DNA of 64,000 nucleotides from Apium graveolens (lineage: Eukaryota; Streptophyta; Magnoliopsida; Apiales; Apiaceae), in NCBI RefSeq assembly GCF_009905375.1, contig NC_133648.1, forward strand, positions 91,986,990 to 92,050,989. The letters are read 5' to 3'. Shown piece after piece: positions 1 to 9,799 of this stretch (its first letter is position 1; each line of letters opens with the position of its first letter). A model generated the notes under the pieces. That model ran no database searches, was not told the origin of the DNA, and saw only the letters and a list, made by a program, of their open reading frames with translations. Both the position numbers and the translations under genes were made by a program.

Positions 1-81
1 ATTCGAACCTGAGAACTTATATGTATCTTTATAGTAATAATATATATGTTTGTTTTTGACGGGATTCGAACCTGAGAACTT
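1..81. repeat. 18-bp direct repeat containing a tRNA B-box-like word
   Basis: The word ATTCGAACCTGAGAACTT occurs at 1-18 and again at 64-81, a 63-bp spacing. On the minus strand it reads GGTTCGAAT, and the second copy extends to GGTTCGAATCCC, which matches the T-arm/B-box consensus of tRNA genes and tRNA-derived SINEs. I see no A box, acceptor stem or poly(A) tail, so this is at most a SINE-like remnant cut by the window edge. Chance similarity is possible. Confidence 0.3.
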
Positions 82-387
82 GTGAAGTGTATTTTTTAGT
101 ATTTAAATCTGACGGCTTTTATTATTTGATGAAGAAGATCCGACGGTCGTGATGGAAAGGGATAACCAAAATGAGGGGTTAACCAAACTACAAATTATAC
201 CCTATTCCGGTTATTATAGTATAGTATAGTATAGATAGTATAGACAACCAAATCCAAGTCACGCGGTCCCTACGATTATACGGTAGAGTTCTTTCTCTCA
301 ACCTGGAGTATATATAGTTGGAAATGACGTTGTGAAAAGCATTCTCTATTTTCTTTTTTGCGCTGAAGTTGCCAAAGTTTTTCAAGG
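82..387. other. Non-coding stretch with a TATAG microsatellite
   Basis: Nothing here resembles a gene. The only structure is a short pentanucleotide run of TATAG units at about 215-244. The short open frame across the region has no recognisable composition. Confidence 0.5.
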
Positions 388-710
388 CACGACCCTTGCT
401 TTAGTTCCTAAAACGAATGCTGCTACTAGTATGAACCCATTGCTTGTTGCAGTTTTCTTTACAAAGTTATTGCTAAAATTCTAGTAAATCAGTTAAAGTC
501 AGTTCTTGGTGGTTTAATTTCTCCAAATCAAGCTCCGTTTGTCCCAGTCGTTTAATGGGGGGTAATATTTTTCTTGCCCAAGCTTTGTGCAGGGACTACC
601 ATTTAGATAAAGGTCCTCCCAGGTGCACAGTTTAGATACATTTTTTGGTTAAAAGCGGTCTGGCACCCTGCTATCCCGACATGTCCTTTTCTTCTATGGC
701 TAACGTTCAA
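388..710 (+). pseudogene. LINE (L1-type) reverse transcriptase fragment
   Basis: This is a decayed piece of a plant L1-like non-LTR retrotransposon reverse transcriptase, the enzyme that copies element RNA at a nicked target. Reading in shifting frames shows ALVPKTNAATSMN, then KILVNQLKSVLGGLISPNQ, then NIFLAQALCRDYHLDKG followed by PPRCTV. These match, in order, the LVPK, NRLK...ISPNQ and LDKG blocks of plant LINE reverse transcriptases. At least two frameshifts and several stops separate them, and a TAG follows PPRCTV where family members usually have Lys. After about 655 the match fades. The Ale-like LTR begins 57 bp downstream and may have inserted into this LINE. I see neither an endonuclease domain nor a 3' tail. 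Confidence 0.7.
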
Positions 711-766
711 AAGCCGTTTGCTGATAAGGATCTGATAAGCTTTATAGAGTAAGCTCTTGAAGATAT

Positions 767-1023
767 TGTTACTGAACTCTAAGAACACACAGTGAGATGA
801 AAACAATATTCATTAACTTGAGAATGTATGACAAGACCACACCCTTGCTATATAGCCAAGGATGTGCACTACAGATAGAGACCAAGTCTTACAGCTAATA
901 ATAACAAAAAGTACTAATTGAATTTGTCTGGATATTGACACAAGCGGTTCCAAAATTAATGTGGCAAAGACAGAAAATAACATAAGTACTAAAATGATTG
1001 AAATAGTTGTGTTCTCCTCAATA
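767..1023 (-). repeat. 3' LTR of the Ale-like element
   Basis: On the minus strand the LTR starts TATTGAGGAG (TGTTGAGG would be expected, so one start base looks mutated) and ends CAGTAACA at 767. It follows the polypurine tract at 1024-1031. The 5' partner is outside the window, so the edges rest on the TG..CA-like ends only. Confidence 0.55.
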
Positions 1024-1031
1024 CTCCCCTT
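1024..1031 (-). other. Polypurine tract of the Ale-like element
   Basis: On the minus strand, GAAGGGGAG abuts the LTR start. This purine run primes plus-strand DNA synthesis in copia elements. It lies just downstream of the RNase H end, as expected. Confidence 0.5.
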
Positions 1032-1034
1032 CAA

Positions 1035-3234
1035 GATGAGAGGTGATCAGTGTGAACAGCTCCAAGCTTGGCTAGAATAGACTAATGTTGATTTACTGAA
1101 AGTATATTGGTCATTATATCTGCCAGTTGATCCTTTGATGCCACTTTAGTTGTCTGAATGGTCCCAGCTTTAATTTGATTACGTACATAGTGACAATCGA
1201 TTTCCACATGCTTGGTTCTCACATGCAACACGGGGTTTGCAGCGATGGTTAGGGCTGCCTGACTATCACACTTTAAGACTGTAGGGGGTAGATTTGTTAA
1301 GCCCAGATCTTTTAATAGATCAGTTAACCAAGTTATCTCACAAGCTGTCACAACAATTGCCCTATATTGCGCTTCAGCTGACAACCTAGCAATGACATTC
1401 TATTTCTTAGTTTTCGCGGACAGAAGTGAGTCACCAAGAAATATGTAGTATGCAGTATGCAGTATGCAGTAGTTGACCTCCTTGTAATTGGGCAACTAAC
1501 CCAGTCACTATCACAGTAGGCCGTAAGCCTTGCAGCTGATGCGGAAGCCAGTAAAATGCCTTGATGAGTAGAGCCAGCTAAGTAGCTGAGAACTCTTTTA
1601 CCAGCCTGCATGTGTACAGTTGTTGGCATGTGCATGAATTGACTTAAAATCTGAACAGTAAAGGCCACATCTGGTCTTGTGATTGTCAAGTAAATCAGCT
1701 TGCCCTCCAATCTTTGATAATTTGAAGCATCAGTCAACAAATCTCCTTTATCGTGAGTCAATTTCAGTTGTGTGTCCATTGGTAGCTTCAAAGGCTTGAC
1801 ATTTGACATTCCATACTTTTTAAGTAAATCCACTGTATACTTGGTCTGTGAAAGAAAAATACCAGATGGATTCCTGTCAATCTCTATTCCCAAAAAAATA
1901 TCTCAGAGCACCCAAATCTTTCATATTAAAATGTGAAGATAACATAACTTTTAGATTTTGTATCTGCAGAGCACTATTGCCACAAATCAACAAGTCATCC
2001 ACATAGATGAGACAAACAGTGATAGTATCTTCCATAATTTTAGTAAAGAAACTATAGTCTGCTTTTGACTGTAGAAAGTTACTGTTAAGCAAAGTTGTGG
2101 TCAATTTAGAAAACCAGTTTTTGGGAGATTGTTTCAAACCATATATCGATTCTTTCAATTTACAGACAAGCTTAGAATTTAACCTTGCACTTAACACATT
2201 CTCATGAGAGATTCTATAGTCTAAATGGGTGTAGCCTTGAGGCATTTTCATATATACATCTTCTTGCAAAGGTTTATTTGACACGTCCATTTGACACGCC
2301 TCCCAGTTTTTTATTGAAGCCACAACCAAGAGGGTTCGAACAATAATTAATTTTGCGACGTAGGCAAAGGTTTGATCATAGTCTACCCCTGCTTTCTGCC
2401 TGCAACCCAGTATTACTAACCGTGCTTTGTGCCTTTCGAGTGTGCCATCTGGGTTGTATTTCGACTTCTAAATTCACTTGCTTGCTATGGAAGTTTTATT
2501 AGAGGGCAACTCCGTAACCTCCCAAGTATCATTTTGTTCTAAAGCCTCTAGTTCTAAATTCATGGCCTTAATCCAATGTTCTTGTTGAACATCAACTTTG
2601 TAGTGTACAATGTCAGGGTTATGTGTAAGATTGGTAACAAAGAACTGAAAATCAGGCGTTACTTGAGTGTAAGCTAGATTAGAGATGTATGTGGTTTGGT
2701 TCGACACATAATTAACATGCCATTTTGGAGTAGTGTGAAGTCTAAAGCTTCTTCTAGGTAGGGGTGGTGCCAACTCAATAACAGCAACATCATTAAAATG
2801 TAGTGATTCAGTTTTAGAGTGTGACTCATTAGACAGATCTAGTGAATTTACAATTGGTGAATTTGGGATTGAAGTAAATGGGTTCTCATCTAACTAGTCA
2901 AAATCATCTAGAAGTGGTTGTGCGGGAACAATGTTTAGCACAGGGTTTATGTATGATTTTTGTGACTGAGAATTAAAGGAAAAAAGTGACTCTTCAATTC
3001 TGACATCCCGTGACACAAATGGTTGTTTGGTGATCAGATTCAATAACTTATATCCCTTTTTATTGGCTAGATATCCCAAAAATACACATGTCACCCCATC
3101 ATAAAGAATTTATCAATGTGGATATCTTGGTTGTATGCAAAGGCTAAACAACCAAAGGTACGAACAAGGCCATAGTCAGGCTTTGTGCATGGAGTGCTTC
3201 ATAAAGGGTTTTAAAGTTTAACACATAGGAGGGA
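1035..3234 (-). pseudogene. Ale-like copia pol remnant (integrase end, RT, RNase H)
   Basis: Reading right to left: the integrase C-terminal region at 3234-2894 (YGLVRTFGCLAFAYNQD, then CVFLGYLANKKGYKLL); the start of reverse transcriptase at 2773-2474 (RRSFRLHTTPKWH, then HWIKAMNLELEALEQNDTWEV); the RT core at 2329-1877 with VYMKMPQGY, YGLKQSPKNWF and the catalytic YVDDLLI; the RT thumb and connection at 1893-1348 ([32 protein letters not shown]); and RNase H at 1384-1082 with the SAEAQYRA and LKCDSQAAL motifs. Frame changes at about 2330-2480, 1890 and 1380 and stops within the connection make it inactive. A short GCAGTATGCA-type triplication lies at about 1447-1471. It supplies no host function. 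Confidence 0.8.
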
Positions 3235-3247
3235 TGTTAGGCCCTTA

Positions 3248-3278
3248 ATTAACTGTAAGGGGGGTGAATACAGTTAAT
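3248..3278 (-). other. Hairpin near the U5 end of the SIRE-1 LTR
   Basis: A perfect 10-bp inverted repeat, ATTAACTGTA (3248-3257) and TACAGTTAAT (3269-3278), encloses the loop AGGGGGGTGAA. In element sense the loop is TTCACCCCCCT. It lies 13 bp from the LTR edge next to which the primer site would sit in the 5' LTR. The SIRE-2 LTR has a hairpin at the same place with a different stem and nearly the same loop. Confidence 0.65.
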
Positions 3279-3604
3279 ACAATCTATTCGACAAAGCTTC
3301 AACAGAATCAACAGTTTTTATATTTACTGATAAAAACTTATTACAAACTTACACTCTCGAAAGGATGAACAATTATCCTTGAGAACTGCTAGGTTATGTG
3401 AAAGATATAACAATGTCGCAATTCATATATCATGAACCTAATATGTGCTTTATATAGAGCACGACTACACAATATATAAGGAATACTATTCTATTAACAA
3501 CAAGGAAACCTATACAATGCTTCTGAGATAAAGTCCTTCACCGTCTTGAGTTCCTGTTTCCTTTTCCTTATCGAAGATCAACTGATGTGACAAATACTGA
3601 TTTC

Positions 3605-3687
3605 ATCATCCGTTGATATCATCATCCATTGGTATCATCATCCGTCGATATCATCATCCGTTGACATCATCATCATCCATTGATATA
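3605..3687. repeat. 16-bp minisatellite with ATCCGTTGA core
   Basis: Five units begin ATCATCC at 3605, 3621, 3637, 3653 and 3672, so the period is 16, 16, 16 and then 19 bp. The cores read ATCCGTTGA, ATCCATTGG, ATCCGTCGA, ATCCGTTGA and ATCCATTGA. The same core word forms a 15-16-bp array in the SIRE-2 LTR. Confidence 0.8.
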
Positions 3688-3743
3688 AGTTCTGAAGTGA
3701 ACTTCTGATAGTTTCTGCTTGATATCATCAATTGCTCCTAACA

Positions 3744-3752
3744 ATCTCCCCC
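3744..3752 (-). other. Polypurine tract of SIRE-1
   Basis: On the minus strand TTGGGGGAGAT directly precedes the LTR. SIRE-2 has the near-identical GGGGGAGATT at its own LTR edge, which supports the boundary and the shared lineage. Confidence 0.7.
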
Positions 3753-3819
3753 AACTTGTTCATTATGGAAATATGGACAAGTTCCAATTGATGATGTCAA
3801 AACTATCTAAATACAGGAA

Positions 3820-4189
3820 TCAAGTATGCATATTCAATCTTGCTTCAGTGAATATCAGACTATACTCTTCATTCTGAACTGCTTCTTTAACTTGAGAAAT
3901 GTTAGAGGTTAACTTCAGTTCATCAGCCCAGTTAGCTCTATAAATCTTCCTTCTTTGGTGAGCTTGAATGATTTCTTTTTCTTCACATTTTTCTTCAGTA
4001 TAATAAGCTTGAACTACTGTATAGATTGGATCTATCAGTGTTTGAGATTTAGATTCCTTAGATACTGATTTCTTCTTTGCAACAGCTTTGGATTTAAGCT
4101 TTGAAAGCTTTGATTTTTCTTCTATTTTCTCTTTTTCTTTAAGCTTCTTGTCAGCAGTTTCGATAACTTGTATCCTGAGTGATCTTTCA
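3820..4189 (-). pseudogene. SIRE-1 env-like protein, C-terminal part (cut by Tekay-A)
   Basis: The last 120 or so codons of the region between pol and the 3' LTR. The frame enters from the Tekay-A insertion site at 4189 and ends at 3820. It is rich in Lys, Glu and Ser, with runs such as KKLKEKEKIEEKSK and LKSKAVAKKKSV that suggest a charged coiled coil. The matching C-terminal third of the SIRE-2 env-like protein has the same composition (KRLKEEAKQLKADKR). The reading continues across Tekay-A into 18251 onward once one copy of the TTTCA duplication is ignored. The name env-like is by position and family only. I see no membrane segment here. Confidence 0.55.
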
Positions 4190-5602
4190 TGTAATAACCC
4201 CAATTTTTAGAAATTTTTGAAACCCTTATGAATAGTGTTTTTGCTGAATGAGAAAAATTTTCATGCCACGCTATGTAGGGGTTCTGTTATTGATCTTATG
4301 GAATATTATTAGTACTCTATGTGGTATATAAGTGTATGTAAAGATCGTCAGAATCCAATTCCGAACACTTTGATTTTTCCCGGAAATCCAATAGATACGG
4401 AAAGAATTGAGTATAAGGTAACAGGATAAAAGGATTTAAATTAAAGGATTATAATAGAGGATCATAAAAAGGAATTTAATGTATTGAGAAAGGTTAAGGG
4501 AATCTAAGTAATAAGATCCCGGGTATGATCCCTCGAACGATAACCGAAAACGAAAGTTAAGCGAACCGTATAACAGATCAGCGATCATTAGGCAAACAAT
4601 TAAAAGCTAATCAAAGGGATTAGTGGGGGTGATGTCATCCAACCAATAGAAAGAGGACAAAGGAGGGGTGATGACATCACAAAGTGATGTAGGCATGACA
4701 TAGAAGGGAAGGAAGTGTGGTTGAATTATAACCACACAAAATCAAGGTTAATTAAGTCATTAACCAAAAACAACACAAAAAATCAACCAACCAAGCAAAT
4801 CATTTCATTTTCATCAAACAAAACACAAAAACCTCTTTCTTCCCAAGCTAACTCTCGGCTTCTTTCTTAAAATTTGAAGATCCAAGCTCCACCACTTACT
4901 ATTTAGCAAGGTAATTATCTAAGCTTCCCCATGGATAGTTACATACTTCCTATAAGTTTAAGCTTCTAATTCCAAGCCAATCTTTTTCTATAAATCAAGG
5001 AAGAAGATGGTGAATAGTAACCTTCAAGAAATAACTTTAGTTTTCTTGACTTTTTATGAAAGATTAAGGTGATACAAGCAAGGATCAAGGTTCTTTAGGC
5101 ATTCAAAGCTCTTGTGTTGTGTTAAAAAGCTTCAAGGAAGGTATAATCTCTTAACCAAGCTTTGTTATTGAATGTTAAGAGCATAATATGAGTATTTTAG
5201 TTCATGAGAGGCTTGATGGTTGTGTATGTAGAGATTAGTGAGTTTTGGGATGTTGTTGGATTGGTAAATGTTGTTGTTTTGATTAAAAGAACTTAAGTAT
5301 GATTAAAGTTAAGCTTAGGCATAAGTATGAATGATTAAATTGAATTGGTTGGGGTTGTTATGATGTGAAAAGGATGGATGTTGGTTGTATGTTGGATTTG
5401 AGGTTGATTTGGGATGGTTTTGAATGGTTTAAAATTGGGAAATCGCGTAAACATAGCCGTCGTAACGTCCGATTTTCTTTGGACTGTTTTTGTGCATAGC
5501 ATTAGGACCCGAGAACCCCCTGCTAGATTATGACCACTGCCATGTTTAGATAACTCATGTTACGAGCTTCGTTTTGATATGTAGTTCGTTCGATTCCGAT
5601 GC

Positions 5603-5651
5603 ACGGTTTAGGAGAAACGACCGTTTCAAGTAACGGCGTTTCGCGAACGAA
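5603..5651. promoter_or_regulatory. 49-bp block conserved between Tekay-A and Tekay-B LTRs
   Basis: Identical to 33307-33355 in Tekay-B except for one base, while the flanks differ clearly. It contains the palindrome GAAACGACCGTTTC and the near-palindrome CGTTTCGCGAACG. The 3' LTR copy is at about 15505-15553. A second invariant 24-bp block lies at 5442-5465. The function is unknown. TTTCGCGA is one base from the E2F-type site TTTSSCGC. Confidence 0.6.
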
Positions 5652-6269
5652 ACTTTTCCCCTCGCCTTACTTTGAAACATAGGTTAAAGACCAAAAAGGG
5701 TTAATTAATGTATGAAACATTTATGCTAAGTGTTTTAGGCAGTTGGTAAGACACTCGCGAAGGAATCGCTTTAAAACTCGTAAAGGTTAAATTATTAAAA
5801 ATGGTGGAGCCGAGGGTACCCGAGTGACTTAAGCGAATCAGTGAGCGCAAAACAAGCGTTAGAGTCTAAGTTAGTTAAAGTATAGATTTACAAGTGATTT
5901 TGGTTTAATTCCAACTTACTTGTTGTTTATAGGTTACCAGACTCGTCCCGAACCTTTTATCACCCCAAGTCGCTCAGGCAAGTATTCTATCCGTTATACT
6001 GTTGTTGTGATGTATACATTTGTATATGCATGATCTTGCGATAAATGCATATTGGTTATTTAGCAAATTCTTGCGATATATTGTAGCATGTGATATGGTA
6101 TATATGCATGCCTGTTTCATATTCTTGAAATATATATCTGTTGGTTCAGTTGATAATACCTATGCTAGAGAATAGCGGTAACTTGAATATACCCTTAGTA
6201 TAGGGACCCAAAGGTGAAAATATTTTCTAAAACCGGGAGTCGAGGATCCCGAGTAGATTTTGTATATAT

Positions 6270-6277
6270 GGATATGG

Positions 6278-6311
<34 letters not shown>

Positions 6312-6600
6312 GGTTATAGTTTTCCAAACTATTAATCGAATAAGGTTTATTCGATAACTTTAACTTTATTTTATTATTGAATATTATTTCGAATATTATT
6401 CGAAGGCGTATGACTCCTTTTATTTATTTATTTGAATATTATTTGAATATTTATTCGAGGGCTTATGACTCTTTTATTTATTTATTTGAATATTATTTGA
6501 ATATTCATTCGAAGGCTTATGACTCAGTTTATATTATTTAATGAATATTATTTGAATATTCATTTGAGGATCTATGACTCCGATTATTTGCTGAGGTATA
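6270..6600. repeat. TA microsatellite and ~60-bp AT-rich tandem units in the Tekay-A LTR
   Basis: A TA run at about 6280-6310 is followed by about four imperfect units. Each contains GAATATTATTTGAATATT, a TTCGAGG or TTCGAAGG word and TTATGACTC. The Tekay-B LTR has three tidier units at 34070-34230. The 3' LTR copy of the TA run is 2 bp shorter. Confidence 0.75.
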
Positions 6601-8354
6601 TTCTTTATTTTATTAAAGAATAAGGTGTCAATAATCAAACTTATTTTCGATTATTCAAATAAAGATAATACTTTCATATAAGTATATCTTTGGTTATTTA
6701 ATACTCGTTTCAAGTATAAGTTTTAATACTTCTACTTCAATTATTTTTATAAAGATTATTCTTTATGGGAATATTATTTACATAATAATATTCAGTCATT
6801 TTCTAAATATTCTGGGGACTGATTTACTTCATTAAATCAGCTTTACTCCAAACACTCTATAAAGTGTTTTCGAGTCTTCAAAATGATTTTTAAAGTCAGA
6901 GCGGATCCCAAAACTCATTTTTATATTTAAGATCTTCCTTTTTAAGGGGATTTAAATACTCGCTCAAAACCTGGGGAATCCGGCTCTGTGGTGTATTTTA
7001 TATTCGCAACGAGGTTGCAGTTTTGGTAAATGAATTGATTACTTGCCCAATGTTCGGGAAGTAAGCCCATCTAATTGAGTCGGCATAAGCGACAGGCCGG
7101 GGTACGGTCTATGAAAGTGTAAGTGGCTGGGTGGCAGTCCATCAACGCGTAAGAGGCCGGATGGCGGTCCAGCACAAGGTCCTTATGTGGCCAGGGTGAT
7201 GACCGGTGGGGGATTCATCCATCTACTAGTAGAAAAGGTTACTTATTGGTATCTTTGCCTGATCAGCAAGATATCTGGTTTATGCCAAAATTCTTTCCTT
7301 TCCAAATTTATTGGATATTGCAATTCTGTTCATACTTTACATGACAGAGGTTTTCAGGAAATGTATATATATATATATAGGTGTATATATATGTCGGGAC
7401 TTAATGAAGTATCTCGTAACTTCATTATTTATAATGATATTCAAAGCTTGAATCTATTCAAATCTTGTCTTGTAGTCTCATCTATGTGATGAACTTTTGA
7501 AACTAATTATAACTTGAACGGTGGTAGTTCAAGTAGTATTTGGGAAAGATATAAGTATATTGGGGTATCTTGTAACTTCATCTTTTAAACTTATATCTAA
7601 TTAATAATTGTCTTATGAATGACAAAGATTTTCAGAAAAACGTTGAGACAAGGTTAGATATATGAGATCACCTTGCAAACGATATTTTTTTTATACAGTT
7701 ATACACTGGGACTTTGTGTATATTATGCATGGAAGAGGACTTCCAATATTTTGAAAAGTATATATGTATATATACTGAATATTTTGCGACTTCATCGCAT
7801 TAAGATATCAAACTTGGTTCATTTCTTTTGACCAAGACTTTCATGAGTATTATGAGTAGGCTCATATACTGTTAATCATTATACATATTATTTTGGTGGG
7901 CTTGCTGCTCACCCTTGCTTTCTTCTTTCATCACACAACAACAGATAGAAAAGATGAACAGAACCAAGCTCCCGATTCGCAAGCGATTAGGAGACGTTCC
8001 GCAGTTTTCTAGAAGCATTGATGCCGCCGTAGCTGAGGTAGGAACTACCAATAGGCTAGACTTTCAACTTTTGATGGACCAGATTTATTTATATTTATGA
8101 ATTGTAATAATGGCAAAGAAATGTAAATTTATTCAGAAAACCTTTTAAGGTGTATTGGTAGATAATTGTGGAATAAAATGACTTGTGGTTATTTTTGGAT
8201 GTTCATCTCTGAGACTATAACGTGTGGTATGTGTGTTTATTGTGGGGTCACAGTACAGAGTAGTTGAGTAATTATTAAGATTGGGTGTTATTAAGGGAAA
8301 TGGAACTCGTGACGACCCGGATCCCCGACCCCGGATCTGGGGGTGTTACAGAAA

Positions 8355-8366
8355 TGGTATCAGAGC
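8355..8366 (+). other. Primer-binding site, initiator tRNA-Met (Tekay-A)
   Basis: TGGTATCAGAGC is complementary to the 3' end of plant initiator tRNA-Met. It starts 4 bp after the LTR end. Minus-strand DNA synthesis would start here. Confidence 0.95.
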
Positions 8367-8621
8367 TAAGCGTTATAAACCTCAGAGATGATGGGACGTT
8401 AAGATAATAAGTTCACTAAGATAATAAGAACTCTTGCCAAGTTCATAGTCGGGCTACCTAACGTAGCACTGACAGTTAAAACCCTTATGGGAACCCTTAT
8501 AGGTATCGTGATAGTAACATAGTTTGTTCTCGTATAGGGCAGCGGGGCACCAAACCTTGAGGTTCAGGAGCATCAGCATGAGGATCTTTTATTACAAGTT
8601 GGAGATCAAATTGTGAATCCG

Positions 8622-9386
8622 ATGGAGTACCCTAATGAGGGACCGGATGAGGTTCAGATAGAGAATGCTGCGGTTGAGGATGTTATTCCGGAAAGGATTG
8701 TGGCTGAGGAGGATCTCATGGAGGATCCTGATGAGAATGAAGAGAGGACCGTTGAGGAACAGATGACCGTAGTCAGGGCGACTACCAGAGCAAGAATGGC
8801 CGCGAGGGTGGCACTAGAGGATGAAGAGTTACCAAGGGCACAAAGGTTAATGAGGGCAGAAGGAGTGGGGCCTTCCACGACCCCAATTATACCAGTATCA
8901 GACCCTCTTCCAGAGGCTCCTGTAGACATCCATGAGGTTCCACCAATTCCTGTTCCCTCCCCTGTACAGAGCCCAGCACATACTGAGGAAATGCCACCTT
9001 TATCCCCTGCACCATTGTCACCTGATACCGTGCTTGGTTATCCATTTGGATCTCCTGGGTCTGCACCACCTGCCCCCCATGGACTGCTAGATGCTACCAC
9101 TCAGGCTTCTCTTATCGCTGATTATCATATGACTTTGGGTGGCCTGTCAGAGGCCCGGAATGTTAGGAGTGATCTGTTGGATCGACTTACTGCACCAAGG
9201 ATTGAGGGTGGGATACTTCCGGCAGGATTAGCGTATAGCATGGAAAGGATTGAGGCTACCACCCGTGTTACAGCTAGGGGCCATCTTGAGGGTCAGGTTA
9301 ATCCAGCTCTACTTGCGACTATCTTAGACCTCATCACCTCTGTGATGGAGCAGGTTAGGAATGTCGTGCGTGCTCGCATCTCTTAA
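8622..9386 (+). CDS. Tekay-A ORF ahead of gag, unknown function
   Basis: An open frame of about 254 codons between the primer site and gag. The first ATG is at 8622. The frame is open further upstream to a TAG just before 8538 without an ATG, so the start is uncertain. The N-terminal third is very acidic (EEDLMEDPDENEERTVEEQ), the middle is Pro-rich (about residues 90-150), and the last 100 residues look helical and end in EQVRNVVRARIS. I recognise no known family. Tekay-C has a frame in the same place with a similar layout, and Tekay-B has a truncated relative (36185-36435). It stays open while the neighbouring gag-pol is riddled with stops. It may be a protein that still helped the family to multiply, or a coincidence of recent decay. 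No catalytic motif is visible. Confidence 0.55.
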   Translation: MEYPNEGPDEVQIENAAVEDVIPERIVAEEDLMEDPDENEERTVEEQMTVVRATTRARMAARVALEDEELPRAQRLMRAEGVGPSTTPIIPVSDPLPEAPVDIHEVPPIPVPSPVQSPAHTEEMPPLSPAPLSPDTVLGYPFGSPGSAPPAPHGLLDATTQASLIADYHMTLGGLSEARNVRSDLLDRLTAPRIEGGILPAGLAYSMERIEATTRVTARGHLEGQVNPALLATILDLITSVMEQVRNVVRARIS

Positions 9387-9799
9387 TCCATGGTAGTGTG
9401 CAGAGCCAGAGCAATCAAACAAGGGTCTCATGTAGCACCGCTTTTGAAGGATTAGCCTAAGTTATGAATGATTAGTTTTAATGACGAGATGACTATCTAT
9501 GGTAGTACTTTTGGGATAGGAGCGATAAGTTCATATGATGTAATCCTCTTTAATATGTTCAGTTGTTGTACCCTCGAACAAATGGTTATGTATATATTCG
9601 TTAATTTCAGTTCAGGTCAGTTTGTTTGTGATAAATCACATTGTTAATTGCTCTATTAACACTTAAGAGAGTGTCATGAAGTTTATCGAACTTAAGAATT
9701 CATAATTTGCAATCGTGCAAGGACTAAACGAGGGGAAGACTTAAGCAAAGTAAGTAAGAAAAATATCCGGAGATTCTCAAAAAAAAATTTCCAAGTAAT
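9387..9799 (+). other. Spacer between the extra ORF and gag in Tekay-A
   Basis: About 410 bp, AT-rich, with no open frame or repeat that I can support. Tekay-C has a similar 460-bp spacer here. Tekay-B has an RNase H fragment instead. Confidence 0.6.

Larger units (their letters stand above)
767..3234 (-). mobile_element. Ale/Retrofit-like Ty1-copia retrotransposon, decayed, split by SIRE-1
   Basis: The 3' part of a copia element on the minus strand: 257-bp 3' LTR at 767-1023, polypurine tract next to it, then RNase H, reverse transcriptase and the end of integrase reading leftward from 3234. The domain order (integrase before reverse transcriptase) is that of Ty1/copia. The short LTR and the pol sequence style suggest the Ale/Retrofit lineage. 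The element stops abruptly at 3234 where SIRE-1 begins, in the middle of integrase. The rest should lie beyond the far end of SIRE-1, outside the window. Confidence 0.75.
3235..3743 (-). repeat. 3' LTR of SIRE-1 (509 bp)
   Basis: Plus-strand ends are TGTTAGGCCC and TCCTAACA, a perfect TGTTAG/CTAACA inverted terminal match. The right edge touches a polypurine tract. Inside are the U5 hairpin (3248-3278) and a 16-bp minisatellite (3605-3687). It is less than half the length of the SIRE-2 LTR but shares both structures in the same order. Confidence 0.75.
4190..8350 (+). repeat. 5' LTR of Tekay-A (4161 bp)
   Basis: Starts TGTAATAACCCC and ends GGGGGTGTTACA, with TGTAA/TTACA as inverted termini. 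It matches 14092-18250 almost base for base. Inside are GT donor-like sites (AAGGTAATT near 4908, AAGGTATAA near 5137), conserved blocks shared with Tekay-B (5442-5465 and 5603-5651), a TA microsatellite (about 6280-6310), AT-rich tandem units (6361-6600), GGCCGGGTGGCGGTCC-type repeats (about 7090-7190), and an acceptor-like pyrimidine tract ending ACAACAACAG near 7944. I see no strong TATA box. Short open frames at 7187 and 7954 are not supported as genes. Confidence 0.95.

Noticed and set aside
3605..3687. A CRISPR-like array suggested by evenly spaced repeats in the SIRE-1 LTR
   Set aside because: The units are 16 bp with no unique spacers and lie inside a plant retrotransposon LTR, so this is a minisatellite.
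7187..7489. A 100-codon frame present in both Tekay-A LTRs
   Set aside because: It lies across repeat units and a TATATA run, has no family resemblance, and is not kept at this length in Tekay-B.
7954..8100. A 48-codon frame near the 3' end of the Tekay-A LTR with a similar frame in the Tekay-B LTR (35599-35751), open in all four LTRs
   Set aside because: Comparing A and B codon by codon, I count about 17 amino-acid-changing codons and only five silent ones. That is what non-coding drift would give, so I do not call it a gene.
4190..8350. A 4.16-kb segmental duplication (4190-8350 and 14092-18250)
   Set aside because: TG..CA ends, a primer site after the first copy, a polypurine tract before the second and matching TTTCA flanks show that these are LTRs.
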